DNA of 64,000 nt from Pristionchus mayeri (taxonomy: Eukaryota > Nematoda > Chromadorea > Rhabditida > Neodiplogasteridae): assembly GCA_036245805.1 (NCBI GenBank), contig BTRK01000004.1, forward strand, positions 17,236,001 through 17,300,000, in the 5' to 3' direction. A program made the position numbers and the translations under genes. The notes under the pieces were generated by a model, which did not search any database, had not been told where the DNA came from, and saw only the letters and a program-made list of their open reading frames with translations. Below are positions 1 to 8,838 of the stretch, piece by piece (position 1 is the first letter of the stretch; every line of letters starts with the position of its first letter).

Positions 1-28
1 CCCCGATCCCACACCCCCGAATTCGGAT

Positions 29-48
29 CAACTCTATCAATAGAGTTG
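29..48. repeat. perfect hairpin CAACTCTA-TCAA-TAGAGTTG
   Basis: Two perfectly complementary 8-bp arms enclose a TCAA tetraloop, present in every unit. Three of the eight private substitutions of the array fall in its left arm: C29G in unit 8 (11544), and A31C and C34G in unit 15 (23058 and 23061). No T-run follows, so it is not an obvious terminator. Function is unknown. Confidence 0.75.
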
Positions 49-83
49 GGTCGGCGCAGGTCTAGGAAGGGAATCGAACAGTA

Positions 84-131
84 AAGTGGAGAGCGAGAGA
101 AGAGAGATTGCATAGAGAAAGAGAAAGAACT
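84..131. repeat. GA-rich purine tract
   Basis: Low-complexity GAGAGCGAGAGAAGAGAG-type sequence, interrupted by TTGCAT and resuming as AGAGAAAGAGAAAGAA. The stretch CGAGAGA...ATTGCA is imperfectly complementary to TGCATTCTCTCTCG at about 141-154, so the region could fold back on itself. It may be a GAGA-factor-like or nucleosome-excluding element, but that is inference only. Confidence 0.6.
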
Positions 132-380
132 CTCCGTCGTTTGCATTCTCTCTCGGATGTGAGTCTCGGAGCGAATGTTTCTGGCAATGTGCCAACAAAA
201 TACAATACATTCTTTTCAAAACGCAATCCATTGGAGTCTAGATCTTCCCAAAAAGATCAGGTGGACATCAGTGATGGCAAATCGATACCTGCTCTCCTTC
301 TTTCACACGCTCTCTCGCTCCGTATTATCAGCGAAAGATCACACGAAATGAGCAGAACGCATGTCGATTTGACATCTCGG

Positions 381-409
381 ATTGATCTTTGATCTCGGGA
401 AAGATCAAT
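381..409. repeat. 10-bp inverted repeat upstream of 5S
   Basis: ATTGATCTTT (381-390) and AAAGATCAAT (400-409) are perfect complements around a 9-base loop. The right arm ends 86 bp before the 5S start. The element is part of the triplicated 414-bp segment, so it also sits before each truncated 5S. Its role is unknown. A boundary or regulatory element is possible. Confidence 0.7.
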
Positions 410-495
410 TCATTTTCCAGTAATCGCATTTTCCTCCACCATCTAGAGCGCACCGATTTGCAGGATACTGGCCGATTCTTTCACCATTAGCCCTC

Positions 496-613
496 GCTTA
501 CGACCATACCCCGTTGAGAACACGACATCCCGTCCGATCTGTCAAGTTAAGCAACGGTGGGCCCAGTTAGTACTTGGATCGGAGACGGCTTGGGAATCCT
601 GGGTGTTGTAAGC
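496..613 (+). rRNA. 5S ribosomal RNA (unit 1, reference copy)
   Basis: 5S rRNA is a component of the large ribosomal subunit and is transcribed by RNA polymerase III from an internal promoter. The 118-nt gene begins GCTTACGACCAT and ends GTTGTAAGC. These termini form a perfect 9-bp helix I (one G-U pair). Conserved animal 5S blocks follow in order: CCCGTCCGATCT, AAGTTAAGCAACG (box A region), GTTAGTACTTGGAT, then CGGAGACGGCTTGGGAATCC (box C and loop E region). Length and order fit a normal 118-120-nt animal 5S. The closest match I can recall is nematode 5S. TTTT begins two bases after the end, followed by a T6 run. I saw no base difference among the 38 complete copies in the window. Confidence 0.97.
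545..592 (+). promoter_or_regulatory. 5S internal control region (box A - IE - box C)
   Basis: By position in the standard 5S numbering, box A covers nt 50-64 (AGTTAAGCAACGGTG), the intermediate element nt 67-72, and box C nt 80-97 (TGGATCGGAGACGGCTTG). These are the TFIIIA/TFIIIC contact regions of known 5S genes. The same block is fully retained in the four truncated copies. Confidence 0.8.
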
Positions 614-614
614 A

Positions 615-628
615 TTTTGCTATTTTTT
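615..628 (+). terminator. Pol III terminator of 5S
   Basis: TTTT at 615-618 starts two bases past the mature 3' end, with a back-up T6 run at 623-628. It is present after every complete 5S and absent after the four truncated ones. Confidence 0.88.
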
Positions 629-887
629 ATAACCGGATATTGGCTTTTTCTCGTTTCTAGTCAATTTTTGCACCTTTTTAAAGGCTGCTTTCGATTGCTA
701 TTCATCGATTACGACACGACAAACTATCAAAAAAGTCCGAGTTTTCCTACTCAGGTGTAAATAATTCCGATTTTTTCTGAAAATGAGTGAAAATTTTGAA
801 GCTAAACCTTCGCCTTTGCTCTCAAAAGTTTCCGCCTATGCTCAACCACTCCCAAAAATGACCTTAACTTATGCCGTCAACTTTCAG

Positions 888-901
888 CCGACACCTGTCG
901 G
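888..901. repeat. small hairpin CCGAC-NCCT-GTCGG with a variable loop
   Basis: A 5-bp perfect stem with a four-base loop. The loop's first base (893) is A in 22 units and T in 16, so the common polymorphism leaves the stem intact. Function is unknown. Confidence 0.6.
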
Positions 902-920
902 AAGGCAGATACTAGCCAGA

Positions 921-960
921 GGGTTACGGTAATCATTATCAGGGGTGCTGTAGCTTTGTC
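921..960. repeat. diverged internal repeat, copy A
   Basis: GGGTTACGGTAATCATTATC followed by AGGGGTGCTGTAG resembles the segment at 1065-1103. Both share the core TACGGTAA, a central CAGG, and a final CTGTAG followed by a T-rich stretch. The two lie about 144 bp apart on the same strand. Confidence 0.55.
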
Positions 961-1064
961 TGGTTATCCGCTGTGGCTAGCATTGAACGCTGAGCACTGC
1001 CGCCGTAGTGGCCTGCTTTTCCGCCCATGATGCTCACTCAATAACCCATATAGTAACCATCATT

Positions 1065-1103
1065 GGGGTACGGTAACAATCCCCAGGTGTACTGTAGTTG
1101 TCC
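1065..1103. repeat. diverged internal repeat, copy B
   Basis: GGGGTACGGTAACAATCCCC followed by AGGTGTACTGTAG is the partner of 921-960. GGGG and CCCC inside it could pair as a 4-bp stem. An old local duplication is the simplest reading. Confidence 0.55.
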
Positions 1104-1275
1104 ACGAATCAGTACCAGCCCACTGCCCACTGTCTCTAGACACCCTGGCAGGTTCGCGCGTCCAACGGCGGCCATGTCTCGATTCTGTCTACCCGATTTT
1201 AGCAGGGTCGCACTTTTTCTCAATTTCTCATCCCATTACCCTTCGTACTTTGCGTTATAGAATACGATACTTTTT

Positions 1276-1414
1276 GCCCCTTCGGGCTTGCAAAAATTGC
1301 ATACGGCACCCGTATTTCAGGGGCCGTAGCGGGCAATTGGGAAAAGTTTTCAACCAGCAATAAACGCACCTCGGCTAAGCCTCATTGGTCACGTTACCGC
1401 CACTGCGCAAAGCT
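1276..1414 (-). ncRNA. U4 spliceosomal snRNA (unit 1, reference copy)
   Basis: U4 pairs with U6 in the U4/U6.U5 tri-snRNP and holds U6 inactive until spliceosome activation. Read on the minus strand, the gene starts AGCTTTGCGCAGTGGC (stem II partner of U6). Next comes the 5' stem-loop with the kink-turn CCAATGAGG...CCGAGG (nt 27-46) that binds Snu13/15.5K. It has both sheared G-A pairs (G32-A44, A33-G43) and an A26-U47 pair where human has G-C. TTGCTGG (stem I) and AAAACTTTTCCC follow. A central stem-loop (nt 87-113) has TACGGC pairing with GCCGTA and an inner CCC/GGG. The Sm site AATTTTTG is at nt 117-124, followed by a terminal GCCC-GAAG-GGGC hairpin. Numbering matches human U4 through the 5' stem-loop. 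The 3' end is placed at the end of the last hairpin and could be a few bases longer. The expected pol II snRNA promoter would lie at bases above 1414. I could not identify its PSE. Confidence 0.96.
1291..1298 (-). promoter_or_regulatory. Sm-protein binding site of U4
   Basis: AATTTTTG on the minus strand lies between the central and terminal stem-loops. This is the consensus site for Sm ring assembly on polymerase II snRNAs. Confidence 0.9.
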
Positions 1415-2140
1415 GATGAGAGACGGAAAGGGAGATCTTACCTAGGGCGAGTGCTCTCTGCACGCGCCGGGACAGAAAAGGCCCCTTATCCGCTGATTCT
1501 AGAGAGCGCACACTCTTTATCCAGCGAAACAATTGCATGGATTCGACCCCGGATCCATCAGAGTGTCCTGAAGAACTCAAGGAGAAGGGGGCCAACCATC
1601 GGCAGGAACCTCGAAACTCCGCTGAGAAGGAGATCGGAGCAACTCCCCCGATCCCACACCCCCGAATTCGGATCAACTCTATCAATAGAGTTGGGTCGGC
1701 GCAGGTCTAGGAAGGGAATCGAACAGTAAAGTGGAGAGCGAGAGAAGAGAGATTGCATAGAGAAAGAGAAAGAACTCTCCGTCGTTTGCATTCTCTCTCG
1801 GATGTGAGTCTCGGAGCGAATGTTTCTGGCAATGTGCCAACAAAATACAATACATTCTTTTCAAAACGCAATCCATTGGAGTCTAGATCTTCCCAAAAAG
1901 ATCAGGTGGACATCAGTGATGGCAAATCGATACCTGCTCTCCTTCTTTCACACGCTCTCTCGCTCCGTATTATCAGCGAAAGATCACACGAAATGAGCAG
2001 AACGCATGTCGATTTGACATCTCGGATTGATCTTTGATCTCGGGAAAGATCAATTCATTTTCCAGTAATCGCATTTTCCTCCACCATCTAGAGCGCACCG
2101 ATTTGCAGGATACTGGCCGATTCTTTCACCATTAGCCCTC
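1415..2140. other. spacer between U4 5' end and the next 5S
   Basis: A 726-bp gene-free stretch in the reference unit, crossing the unit boundary. The U4 promoter should lie in its first 100 bases or so. No TATA box is seen near -25, as expected for polymerase II snRNA genes. Further on are GTGC-TCTCT-GCAC (about 1450-1462), the inverted repeat ATGGAT/ATCCAT (1537-1558) and the boundary C-run (1645-1649) that is 5 or 4 C long. The open frame starting inside U4 at 1385 is a shadow of U4 and spacer. Confidence 0.7.
1537..1558. repeat. 6-bp inverted repeat ATGGAT...ATCCAT
   Basis: Perfect 6-bp arms at 1537-1542 and 1553-1558 around a C-rich loop. The private substitution of unit 14 (22930, unit base 1547, C to G) falls in the loop. 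Function is unknown. Confidence 0.5.
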
Positions 2141-2258
2141 GCTTACGACCATACCCCGTTGAGAACACGACATCCCGTCCGATCTGTCAAGTTAAGCAAC
2201 GGTGGGCCCAGTTAGTACTTGGATCGGAGACGGCTTGGGAATCCTGGGTGTTGTAAGC
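2141..2258 (+). rRNA. 5S rRNA, unit 2
   Basis: Complete copy with T-run terminator. Confidence 0.96.
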
Positions 2259-2920
2259 ATTTTGCTATTTTTTATAACCGGATATTGGCTTTTTCTCGTT
2301 TCTAGTCAATTTTTGCACCTTTTTAAAGGCTGCTTTCGATTGCTATTCATCGATTACGACACGACAAACTATCAAAAAAGTCCGAGTTTTCCTACTCAGG
2401 TGTAAATAATTCCGATTTTTTCTGAAAATGAGTGAAAATTTTGAAGCTAAACCTTCGCCTTTGCTCTCAAAAGTTTCCGCCTATGCTCAACCACTCCCAA
2501 AAATGACCTTAACTTATGCCGTCAACTTTCAGCCGACACCTGTCGGAAGGCAGATACTAGCCAGAGGGTTACGGTAATCATTATCAGGGGTGCTGTAGCT
2601 TTGTCTGGTTATCCGCTGTGGCTAGCATTGAACGCTGAGCACTGCCGCCGTAGTGGCCTGCTTTTCCGCCCATGATGCTCACTCAATAACCCATATAGTA
2701 ACCATCATTGGGGTACGGTAACAATCCCCAGGTGTACTGTAGTTGTCCACGAATCAGTACCAGCCCACTGCCCACTGTCTCTAGACACCCTGGCAGGTTC
2801 GCGCGTCCAACGGCGGCCATGTCTCGATTCTGTCTACCCGATTTTAGCAGGGTCGCACTTTTTCTCAATTTCTCATCCCATTACCCTTCGTACTTTGCGT
2901 TATAGAATACGATACTTTTT

Positions 2921-3059
2921 GCCCCTTCGGGCTTGCAAAAATTGCATACGGCACCCGTATTTCAGGGGCCGTAGCGGGCAATTGGGAAAAGTTTTCAACC
3001 AGCAATAAACGCACCTCGGCTAAGCCTCATTGGTCACGTTACCGCCACTGCGCAAAGCT
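2921..3059 (-). ncRNA. U4 snRNA, unit 2
   Basis: 139-nt form. Confidence 0.95.
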
Positions 3060-3785
3060 GATGAGAGACGGAAAGGGAGATCTTACCTAGGGCGAGTGCT
3101 CTCTGCACGCGCCGGGACAGAAAAGGCCCCTTATCCGCTGATTCTAGAGAGCGCACACTCTTTATCCAGCGAAACAATTGCATGGATTCGACCCCGGATC
3201 CATCAGAGTGTCCTGAAGAACTCAAGGAGAAGGGGGCCAACCATCGGCAGGAACCTCGAAACTCCGCTGAGAAGGAGATCGGAGCAACTCCCCCGATCCC
3301 ACACCCCCGAATTCGGATCAACTCTATCAATAGAGTTGGGTCGGCGCAGGTCTAGGAAGGGAATCGAACAGTAAAGTGGAGAGCGAGAGAAGAGAGATTG
3401 CATAGAGAAAGAGAAAGAACTCTCCGTCGTTTGCATTCTCTCTCGGATGTGAGTCTCGGAGCGAATGTTTCTGGCAATGTGCCAACAAAATACAATACAT
3501 TCTTTTCAAAACGCAATCCATTGGAGTCTAGATCTTCCCAAAAAGATCAGGTGGACATCAGTGATGGCAAATCGATACCTGCTCTCCTTCTTTCACACGC
3601 TCTCTCGCTCCGTATTATCAGCGAAAGATCACACGAAATGAGCAGAACGCATGTCGATTTGACATCTCGGATTGATCTTTGATCTCGGGAAAGATCAATT
3701 CATTTTCCAGTAATCGCATTTTCCTCCACCATCTAGAGCGCACCGATTTGCAGGATACTGGCCGATTCTTTCACCATTAGCCCTC

Positions 3786-3903
3786 GCTTACGACCATACC
3801 CCGTTGAGAACACGACATCCCGTCCGATCTGTCAAGTTAAGCAACGGTGGGCCCAGTTAGTACTTGGATCGGAGACGGCTTGGGAATCCTGGGTGTTGTA
3901 AGC
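3786..3903 (+). rRNA. 5S rRNA, unit 3
   Basis: Complete copy. Confidence 0.96.
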
Positions 3904-4565
3904 ATTTTGCTATTTTTTATAACCGGATATTGGCTTTTTCTCGTTTCTAGTCAATTTTTGCACCTTTTTAAAGGCTGCTTTCGATTGCTATTCATCGATT
4001 ACGACACGACAAACTATCAAAAAAGTCCGAGTTTTCCTACTCAGGTGTAAATAATTCCGATTTTTTCTGAAAATGAGTGAAAATTTTGAAGCTAAACCTT
4101 CGCCTTTGCTCTCAAAAGTTTCCGCCTATGCTCAACCACTCCCAAAAATGACCTTAACTTATGCCGTCAACTTTCAGCCGACACCTGTCGGAAGGCAGAT
4201 ACTAGCCAGAGGGTTACGGTAATCATTATCAGGGGTGCTGTAGCTTTGTCTGGTTATCCGCTGTGGCTAGCATTGAACGCTGAGCACTGCCGCCGTAGTG
4301 GCCTGCTTTTCCGCCCATGATGCTCACTCAATAACCCATATAGTAACCATCATTGGGGTACGGTAACAATCCCCAGGTGTACTGTAGTTGTCCACGAATC
4401 AGTACCAGCCCACTGCCCACTGTCTCTAGACACCCTGGCAGGTTCGCGCGTCCAACGGCGGCCATGTCTCGATTCTGTCTACCCGATTTTAGCAGGGTCG
4501 CACTTTTTCTCAATTTCTCATCCCATTACCCTTCGTACTTTGCGTTATAGAATACGATACTTTTT

Positions 4566-4704
4566 GCCCCTTCGGGCTTGCAAAAATTGCATACGGCACC
4601 CGTATTTCAGGGGCCGTAGCGGGCAATTGGGAAAAGTTTTCAACCAGCAATAAACGCACCTCGGCTAAGCCTCATTGGTCACGTTACCGCCACTGCGCAA
4701 AGCT
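4566..4704 (-). ncRNA. U4 snRNA, unit 3
   Basis: 139-nt form. Confidence 0.95.
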
Positions 4705-5430
4705 GATGAGAGACGGAAAGGGAGATCTTACCTAGGGCGAGTGCTCTCTGCACGCGCCGGGACAGAAAAGGCCCCTTATCCGCTGATTCTAGAGAGCGCA
4801 CACTCTTTATCCAGCGAAACAATTGCATGGATTCGACCCCGGATCCATCAGAGTGTCCTGAAGAACTCAAGGAGAAGGGGGCCAACCATCGGCAGGAACC
4901 TCGAAACTCCGCTGAGAAGGAGATCGGAGCAACTCCCCCGATCCCACACCCCCGAATTCGGATCAACTCTATCAATAGAGTTGGGTCGGCGCAGGTCTAG
5001 GAAGGGAATCGAACAGTAAAGTGGAGAGCGAGAGAAGAGAGATTGCATAGAGAAAGAGAAAGAACTCTCCGTCGTTTGCATTCTCTCTCGGATGTGAGTC
5101 TCGGAGCGAATGTTTCTGGCAATGTGCCAACAAAATACAATACATTCTTTTCAAAACGCAATCCATTGGAGTCTAGATCTTCCCAAAAAGATCAGGTGGA
5201 CATCAGTGATGGCAAATCGATACCTGCTCTCCTTCTTTCACACGCTCTCTCGCTCCGTATTATCAGCGAAAGATCACACGAAATGAGCAGAACGCATGTC
5301 GATTTGACATCTCGGATTGATCTTTGATCTCGGGAAAGATCAATTCATTTTCCAGTAATCGCATTTTCCTCCACCATCTAGAGCGCACCGATTTGCAGGA
5401 TACTGGCCGATTCTTTCACCATTAGCCCTC

Positions 5431-5548
5431 GCTTACGACCATACCCCGTTGAGAACACGACATCCCGTCCGATCTGTCAAGTTAAGCAACGGTGGGCCCA
5501 GTTAGTACTTGGATCGGAGACGGCTTGGGAATCCTGGGTGTTGTAAGC
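5431..5548 (+). rRNA. 5S rRNA, unit 4
   Basis: Complete copy. Confidence 0.96.
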
Positions 5549-6210
5549 ATTTTGCTATTTTTTATAACCGGATATTGGCTTTTTCTCGTTTCTAGTCAAT
5601 TTTTGCACCTTTTTAAAGGCTGCTTTCGATTGCTATTCATCGATTACGACACGACAAACTATCAAAAAAGTCCGAGTTTTCCTACTCAGGTGTAAATAAT
5701 TCCGATTTTTTCTGAAAATGAGTGAAAATTTTGAAGCTAAACCTTCGCCTTTGCTCTCAAAAGTTTCCGCCTATGCTCAACCACTCCCAAAAATGACCTT
5801 AACTTATGCCGTCAACTTTCAGCCGACTCCTGTCGGAAGGCAGATACTAGCCAGAGGGTTACGGTAATCATTATCAGGGGTGCTGTAGCTTTGTCTGGTT
5901 ATCCGCTGTGGCTAGCATTGAACGCTGAGCACTGCCGCCGTAGTGGCCTGCTTTTCCGCCCATGATGCTCACTCAATAACCCATATAGTAACCATCATTG
6001 GGGTACGGTAACAATCCCCAGGTGTACTGTAGTTGTCCACGAATCAGTACCAGCCCACTGCCCACTGTCTCTAGACACCCTGGCAGGTTCGCGCGTCCAA
6101 CGGCGGCCATGTCTCGATTCTGTCTACCCGATTTTAGCAGGGTCGCACTTTTTCTCAATTTCTCATCCCATTACCCTTCGTACTTTGCGTTATAGAATAC
6201 GATACTTTTT

Positions 6211-6349
6211 GCCCCTTCGGGCTTGCAAAAATTGCATACGGCACCCGTATTTCAGGGGCCGTAGCGGGCAATTGGGAAAAGTTTTCAACCAGCAATAAAC
6301 GCACCTCGGCTAAGCCTCATTGGTCACGTTACCGCCACTGCGCAAAGCT
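6211..6349 (-). ncRNA. U4 snRNA, unit 4
   Basis: 139-nt form. Confidence 0.95.
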
Positions 6350-7075
6350 GATGAGAGACGGAAAGGGAGATCTTACCTAGGGCGAGTGCTCTCTGCACGC
6401 GCCGGGACAGAAAAGGCCCCTTATCCGCTGATTCTAGAGAGCGCACACTCTTTATCCAGCGAAACAATTGCATGGATTCGACCCCGGATCCATCAGAGTG
6501 TCCTGAAGAACTCAAGGAGAAGGGGGCCAACCATCGGCAGGAACCTCGAAACTCCGCTGAGAAGGAGATCGGAGCAACTCCCCCGATCCCACACCCCCGA
6601 ATTCGGATCAACTCTATCAATAGAGTTGGGTCGGCGCAGGTCTAGGAAGGGAATCGAACAGTAAAGTGGAGAGCGAGAGAAGAGAGATTGCATAGAGAAA
6701 GAGAAAGAACTCTCCGTCGTTTGCATTCTCTCTCGGATGTGAGTCTCGGAGCGAATGTTTCTGGCAATGTGCCAACAAAATACAATACATTCTTTTCAAA
6801 ACGCAATCCATTGGAGTCTAGATCTTCCCAAAAAGATCAGGTGGACATCAGTGATGGCAAATCGATACCTGCTCTCCTTCTTTCACACGCTCTCTCGCTC
6901 CGTATTATCAGCGAAAGATCACACGAAATGAGCAGAACGCATGTCGATTTGACATCTCGGATTGATCTTTGATCTCGGGAAAGATCAATTCATTTTCCAG
7001 TAATCGCATTTTCCTCCACCATCTAGAGCGCACCGATTTGCAGGATACTGGCCGATTCTTTCACCATTAGCCCTC

Positions 7076-7193
7076 GCTTACGACCATACCCCGTTGAGAA
7101 CACGACATCCCGTCCGATCTGTCAAGTTAAGCAACGGTGGGCCCAGTTAGTACTTGGATCGGAGACGGCTTGGGAATCCTGGGTGTTGTAAGC
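7076..7193 (+). rRNA. 5S rRNA, unit 5
   Basis: Complete copy. Confidence 0.96.
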
Positions 7194-7855
7194 ATTTTGC
7201 TATTTTTTATAACCGGATATTGGCTTTTTCTCGTTTCTAGTCAATTTTTGCACCTTTTTAAAGGCTGCTTTCGATTGCTATTCATCGATTACGACACGAC
7301 AAACTATCAAAAAAGTCCGAGTTTTCCTACTCAGGTGTAAATAATTCCGATTTTTTCTGAAAATGAGTGAACATTTTGAAGCTAAACCTTCGCCTTTGCT
7401 CTCAAAAGTTTCCGCCTATGCTCAACCACTCCCAAAAATGACCTTAACTTATGCCGTCAACTTTCAGCCGACACCTGTCGGAAGGCAGATACTAGCCAGA
7501 GGGTTACGGTAATCATTATCAGGGGTGCTGTAGCTTTGTCTGGTTATCCGCTGTGGCTAGCATTGAACGCTGAGCACTGCCGCCGTAGTGGCCTGCTTTT
7601 CCGCCCATGATGCTCACTCAATAACCCATATAGTAACCATCATTGGGGTACGGTAACAATCCCCAGGTGTACTGTAGTTGTCCACGAATCAGTACCAGCC
7701 CACTGCCCACTGTCTCTAGACACCCTGGCAGGTTCGCGCGTCCAACGGCGGCCATGTCTCGATTCTGTCTACCCGATTTTAGCAGGGTCGCACTTTTTCT
7801 CAATTTCTCATCCCATTACCCTTCGTACTTTGCGTTATAGAATACGATACTTTTT

Positions 7856-7994
7856 GCCCCTTCGGGCTTGCAAAAATTGCATACGGCACCCGTATTTCAG
7901 GGGCCGTAGCGGGCAATTGGGAAAAGTTTTCAACCAGCAATAAACGCACCTCGGCTAAGCCTCATTGGTCACGTTACCGCCACTGCGCAAAGCT
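7856..7994 (-). ncRNA. U4 snRNA, unit 5
   Basis: 139-nt form. Confidence 0.95.
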
Positions 7995-8720
7995 GATGAG
8001 AGACGGAAAGGGAGATCTTACCTAGGGCGAGTGCTCTCTGCACGCGCCGGGACAGAAAAGGCCCCTTATCCGCTGATTCTAGAGAGCGCACACTCTTTAT
8101 CCAGCGAAACAATTGCATGGATTCGACCCCGGATCCATCAGAGTGTCCTGAAGAACTCAAGGAGAAGGGGGCCAACCATCGGCAGGAACCTCGAAACTCC
8201 GCTGAGAAGGAGATCGGAGCAACTCCCCCGATCCCACACCCCCGAATTCGGATCAACTCTATCAATAGAGTTGGGTCGGCGCAGGTCTAGGAAGGGAATC
8301 GAACAGTAAAGTGGAGAGCGAGAGAAGAGAGATTGCATAGAGAAAGAGAAAGAACTCTCCGTCGTTTGCATTCTCTCTCGGATGTGAGTCTCGGAGCGAA
8401 TGTTTCTGGCAATGTGCCAACAAAATACAATACATTCTTTTCAAAACGCAATCCATTGGAGTCTAGATCTTCCCAAAAAGATCAGGTGGACATCAGTGAT
8501 GGCAAATCGATACCTGCTCTCCTTCTTTCACACGCTCTCTCGCTCCGTATTATCAGCGAAAGATCACACGAAATGAGCAGAACGCATGTCGATTTGACAT
8601 CTCGGATTGATCTTTGATCTCGGGAAAGATCAATTCATTTTCCAGTAATCGCATTTTCCTCCACCATCTAGAGCGCACCGATTTGCAGGATACTGGCCGA
8701 TTCTTTCACCATTAGCCCTC

Positions 8721-8838
8721 GCTTACGACCATACCCCGTTGAGAACACGACATCCCGTCCGATCTGTCAAGTTAAGCAACGGTGGGCCCAGTTAGTACTT
8801 GGATCGGAGACGGCTTGGGAATCCTGGGTGTTGTAAGC
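8721..8838 (+). rRNA. 5S rRNA, unit 6
   Basis: Complete copy. Confidence 0.96.

Larger units (their letters stand above)
1..495. other. spacer upstream of 5S (reference unit)
   Basis: No gene is seen in this 495-bp stretch, which recurs in every unit. It holds the EcoRI-containing palindrome CCGAATTCGG (17-26), a perfect 8-bp hairpin (29-48), a purine-rich GA tract (about 84-131) followed by a partly complementary pyrimidine run (about 138-160), and a 10-bp hairpin (381-409). Small open frames on both strands are short, overlap each other and resemble nothing I know. Bases 186-495 are also the upstream part of the 414-bp segment triplicated in units 35 and 36. No TATA-like element stands out just before the 5S start. 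Confidence 0.8.
614..1275. other. spacer between the convergent 5S and U4 3' ends
   Basis: No recognised gene lies in this 662-bp stretch, which recurs in every unit. It contains the 5S terminator, a short segment with an Sm-like AAATTTTG flanked by small hairpins (about 733-811), the hairpin at 888-901, two diverged copies of a segment of about 40 bp (921-960 and 1065-1103), and shared variable sites 893, 1246 and 1253. Open frames of 61 to 67 codons are not supported. In the + frame at 1063-1260, variants 1246 and 1253 would both change the residue (Tyr/His and Ala/Val), which argues against coding constraint. Confidence 0.75.
1..1645. repeat. unit 1, class I
   Basis: 893A. Reference unit for all coordinates. 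Confidence 0.97.
1646..3290. repeat. unit 2, class I
   Basis: 893A. 1,645 bp. Confidence 0.97.
3291..4935. repeat. unit 3, class I
   Basis: 893A. 1,645 bp. Confidence 0.97.
4936..6580. repeat. unit 4, class I with 893T
   Basis: The only class I unit with T at 893, the allele usual in class II. Confidence 0.97.
6581..8225. repeat. unit 5, class I
   Basis: 893A. Private A to C at 7372 (unit base 792), in the Sm-like AAATTTTG of the spacer. Confidence 0.97.

Noticed and set aside
108..392. 94-codon + frame and the opposite 64-codon frame in the 5S upstream spacer
   Set aside because: Low-complexity GA tract at the start, overlapping frames on both strands, no recognised domain and no coding-type variation.
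661..690. Sm-like AATTTTTG shortly after 5S on the + strand
   Set aside because: It lies only about 50 bases after the 5S end with no recognisable RNA body before it. The following CCTTTTTAAAGG makes at best a weak stem.
557..760. 67-codon + frame with a hydrophobic stretch
   Set aside because: It starts from a GTG within the 5S gene and runs through the T-rich terminator, which explains the apparent hydrophobic segment.
800..840. Resemblance to U5 snRNA loop I (TTCGCCTTT ... AAAAGTTTCCG)
   Set aside because: The invariant GCCUUUUAC loop is not present, no proper Sm site and terminal stem follow at U5 spacing, and U5 5' sequence is missing.
1065..1110. Spliced-leader-like GG...CCCCAG followed by GT
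   Set aside because: No Sm site at suitable distance downstream, and the diverged sister segment at 921-960 lacks the GT.
1146..1170. Possible tRNA or SINE B-box (GGTTCGCGCGTCC)
   Set aside because: It does not fit the GGTTCGANTCC spacing, and no A-box or cloverleaf can be drawn around it.
1038..1223. 61-codon - frame and overlapping 65-codon + frame in the spacer
   Set aside because: Short and mutually overlapping. The two polymorphisms in the + frame are both replacements, and neither frame is recognisable.
1434..1446. ATCTTACCTAGGG, similar to the U1 snRNA 5' end
   Set aside because: Similarity stops after the splice-site-pairing bases. No U1 stem-loops or Sm site follow.
1385..1729. 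Open frame of 114 codons on + and its 98-133-codon partners on -
   Set aside because: It begins inside the U4 gene from a TTG, overlaps frames on the other strand, changes length with the C-run deletion and resembles no protein I know. A shadow of U4 plus spacer.
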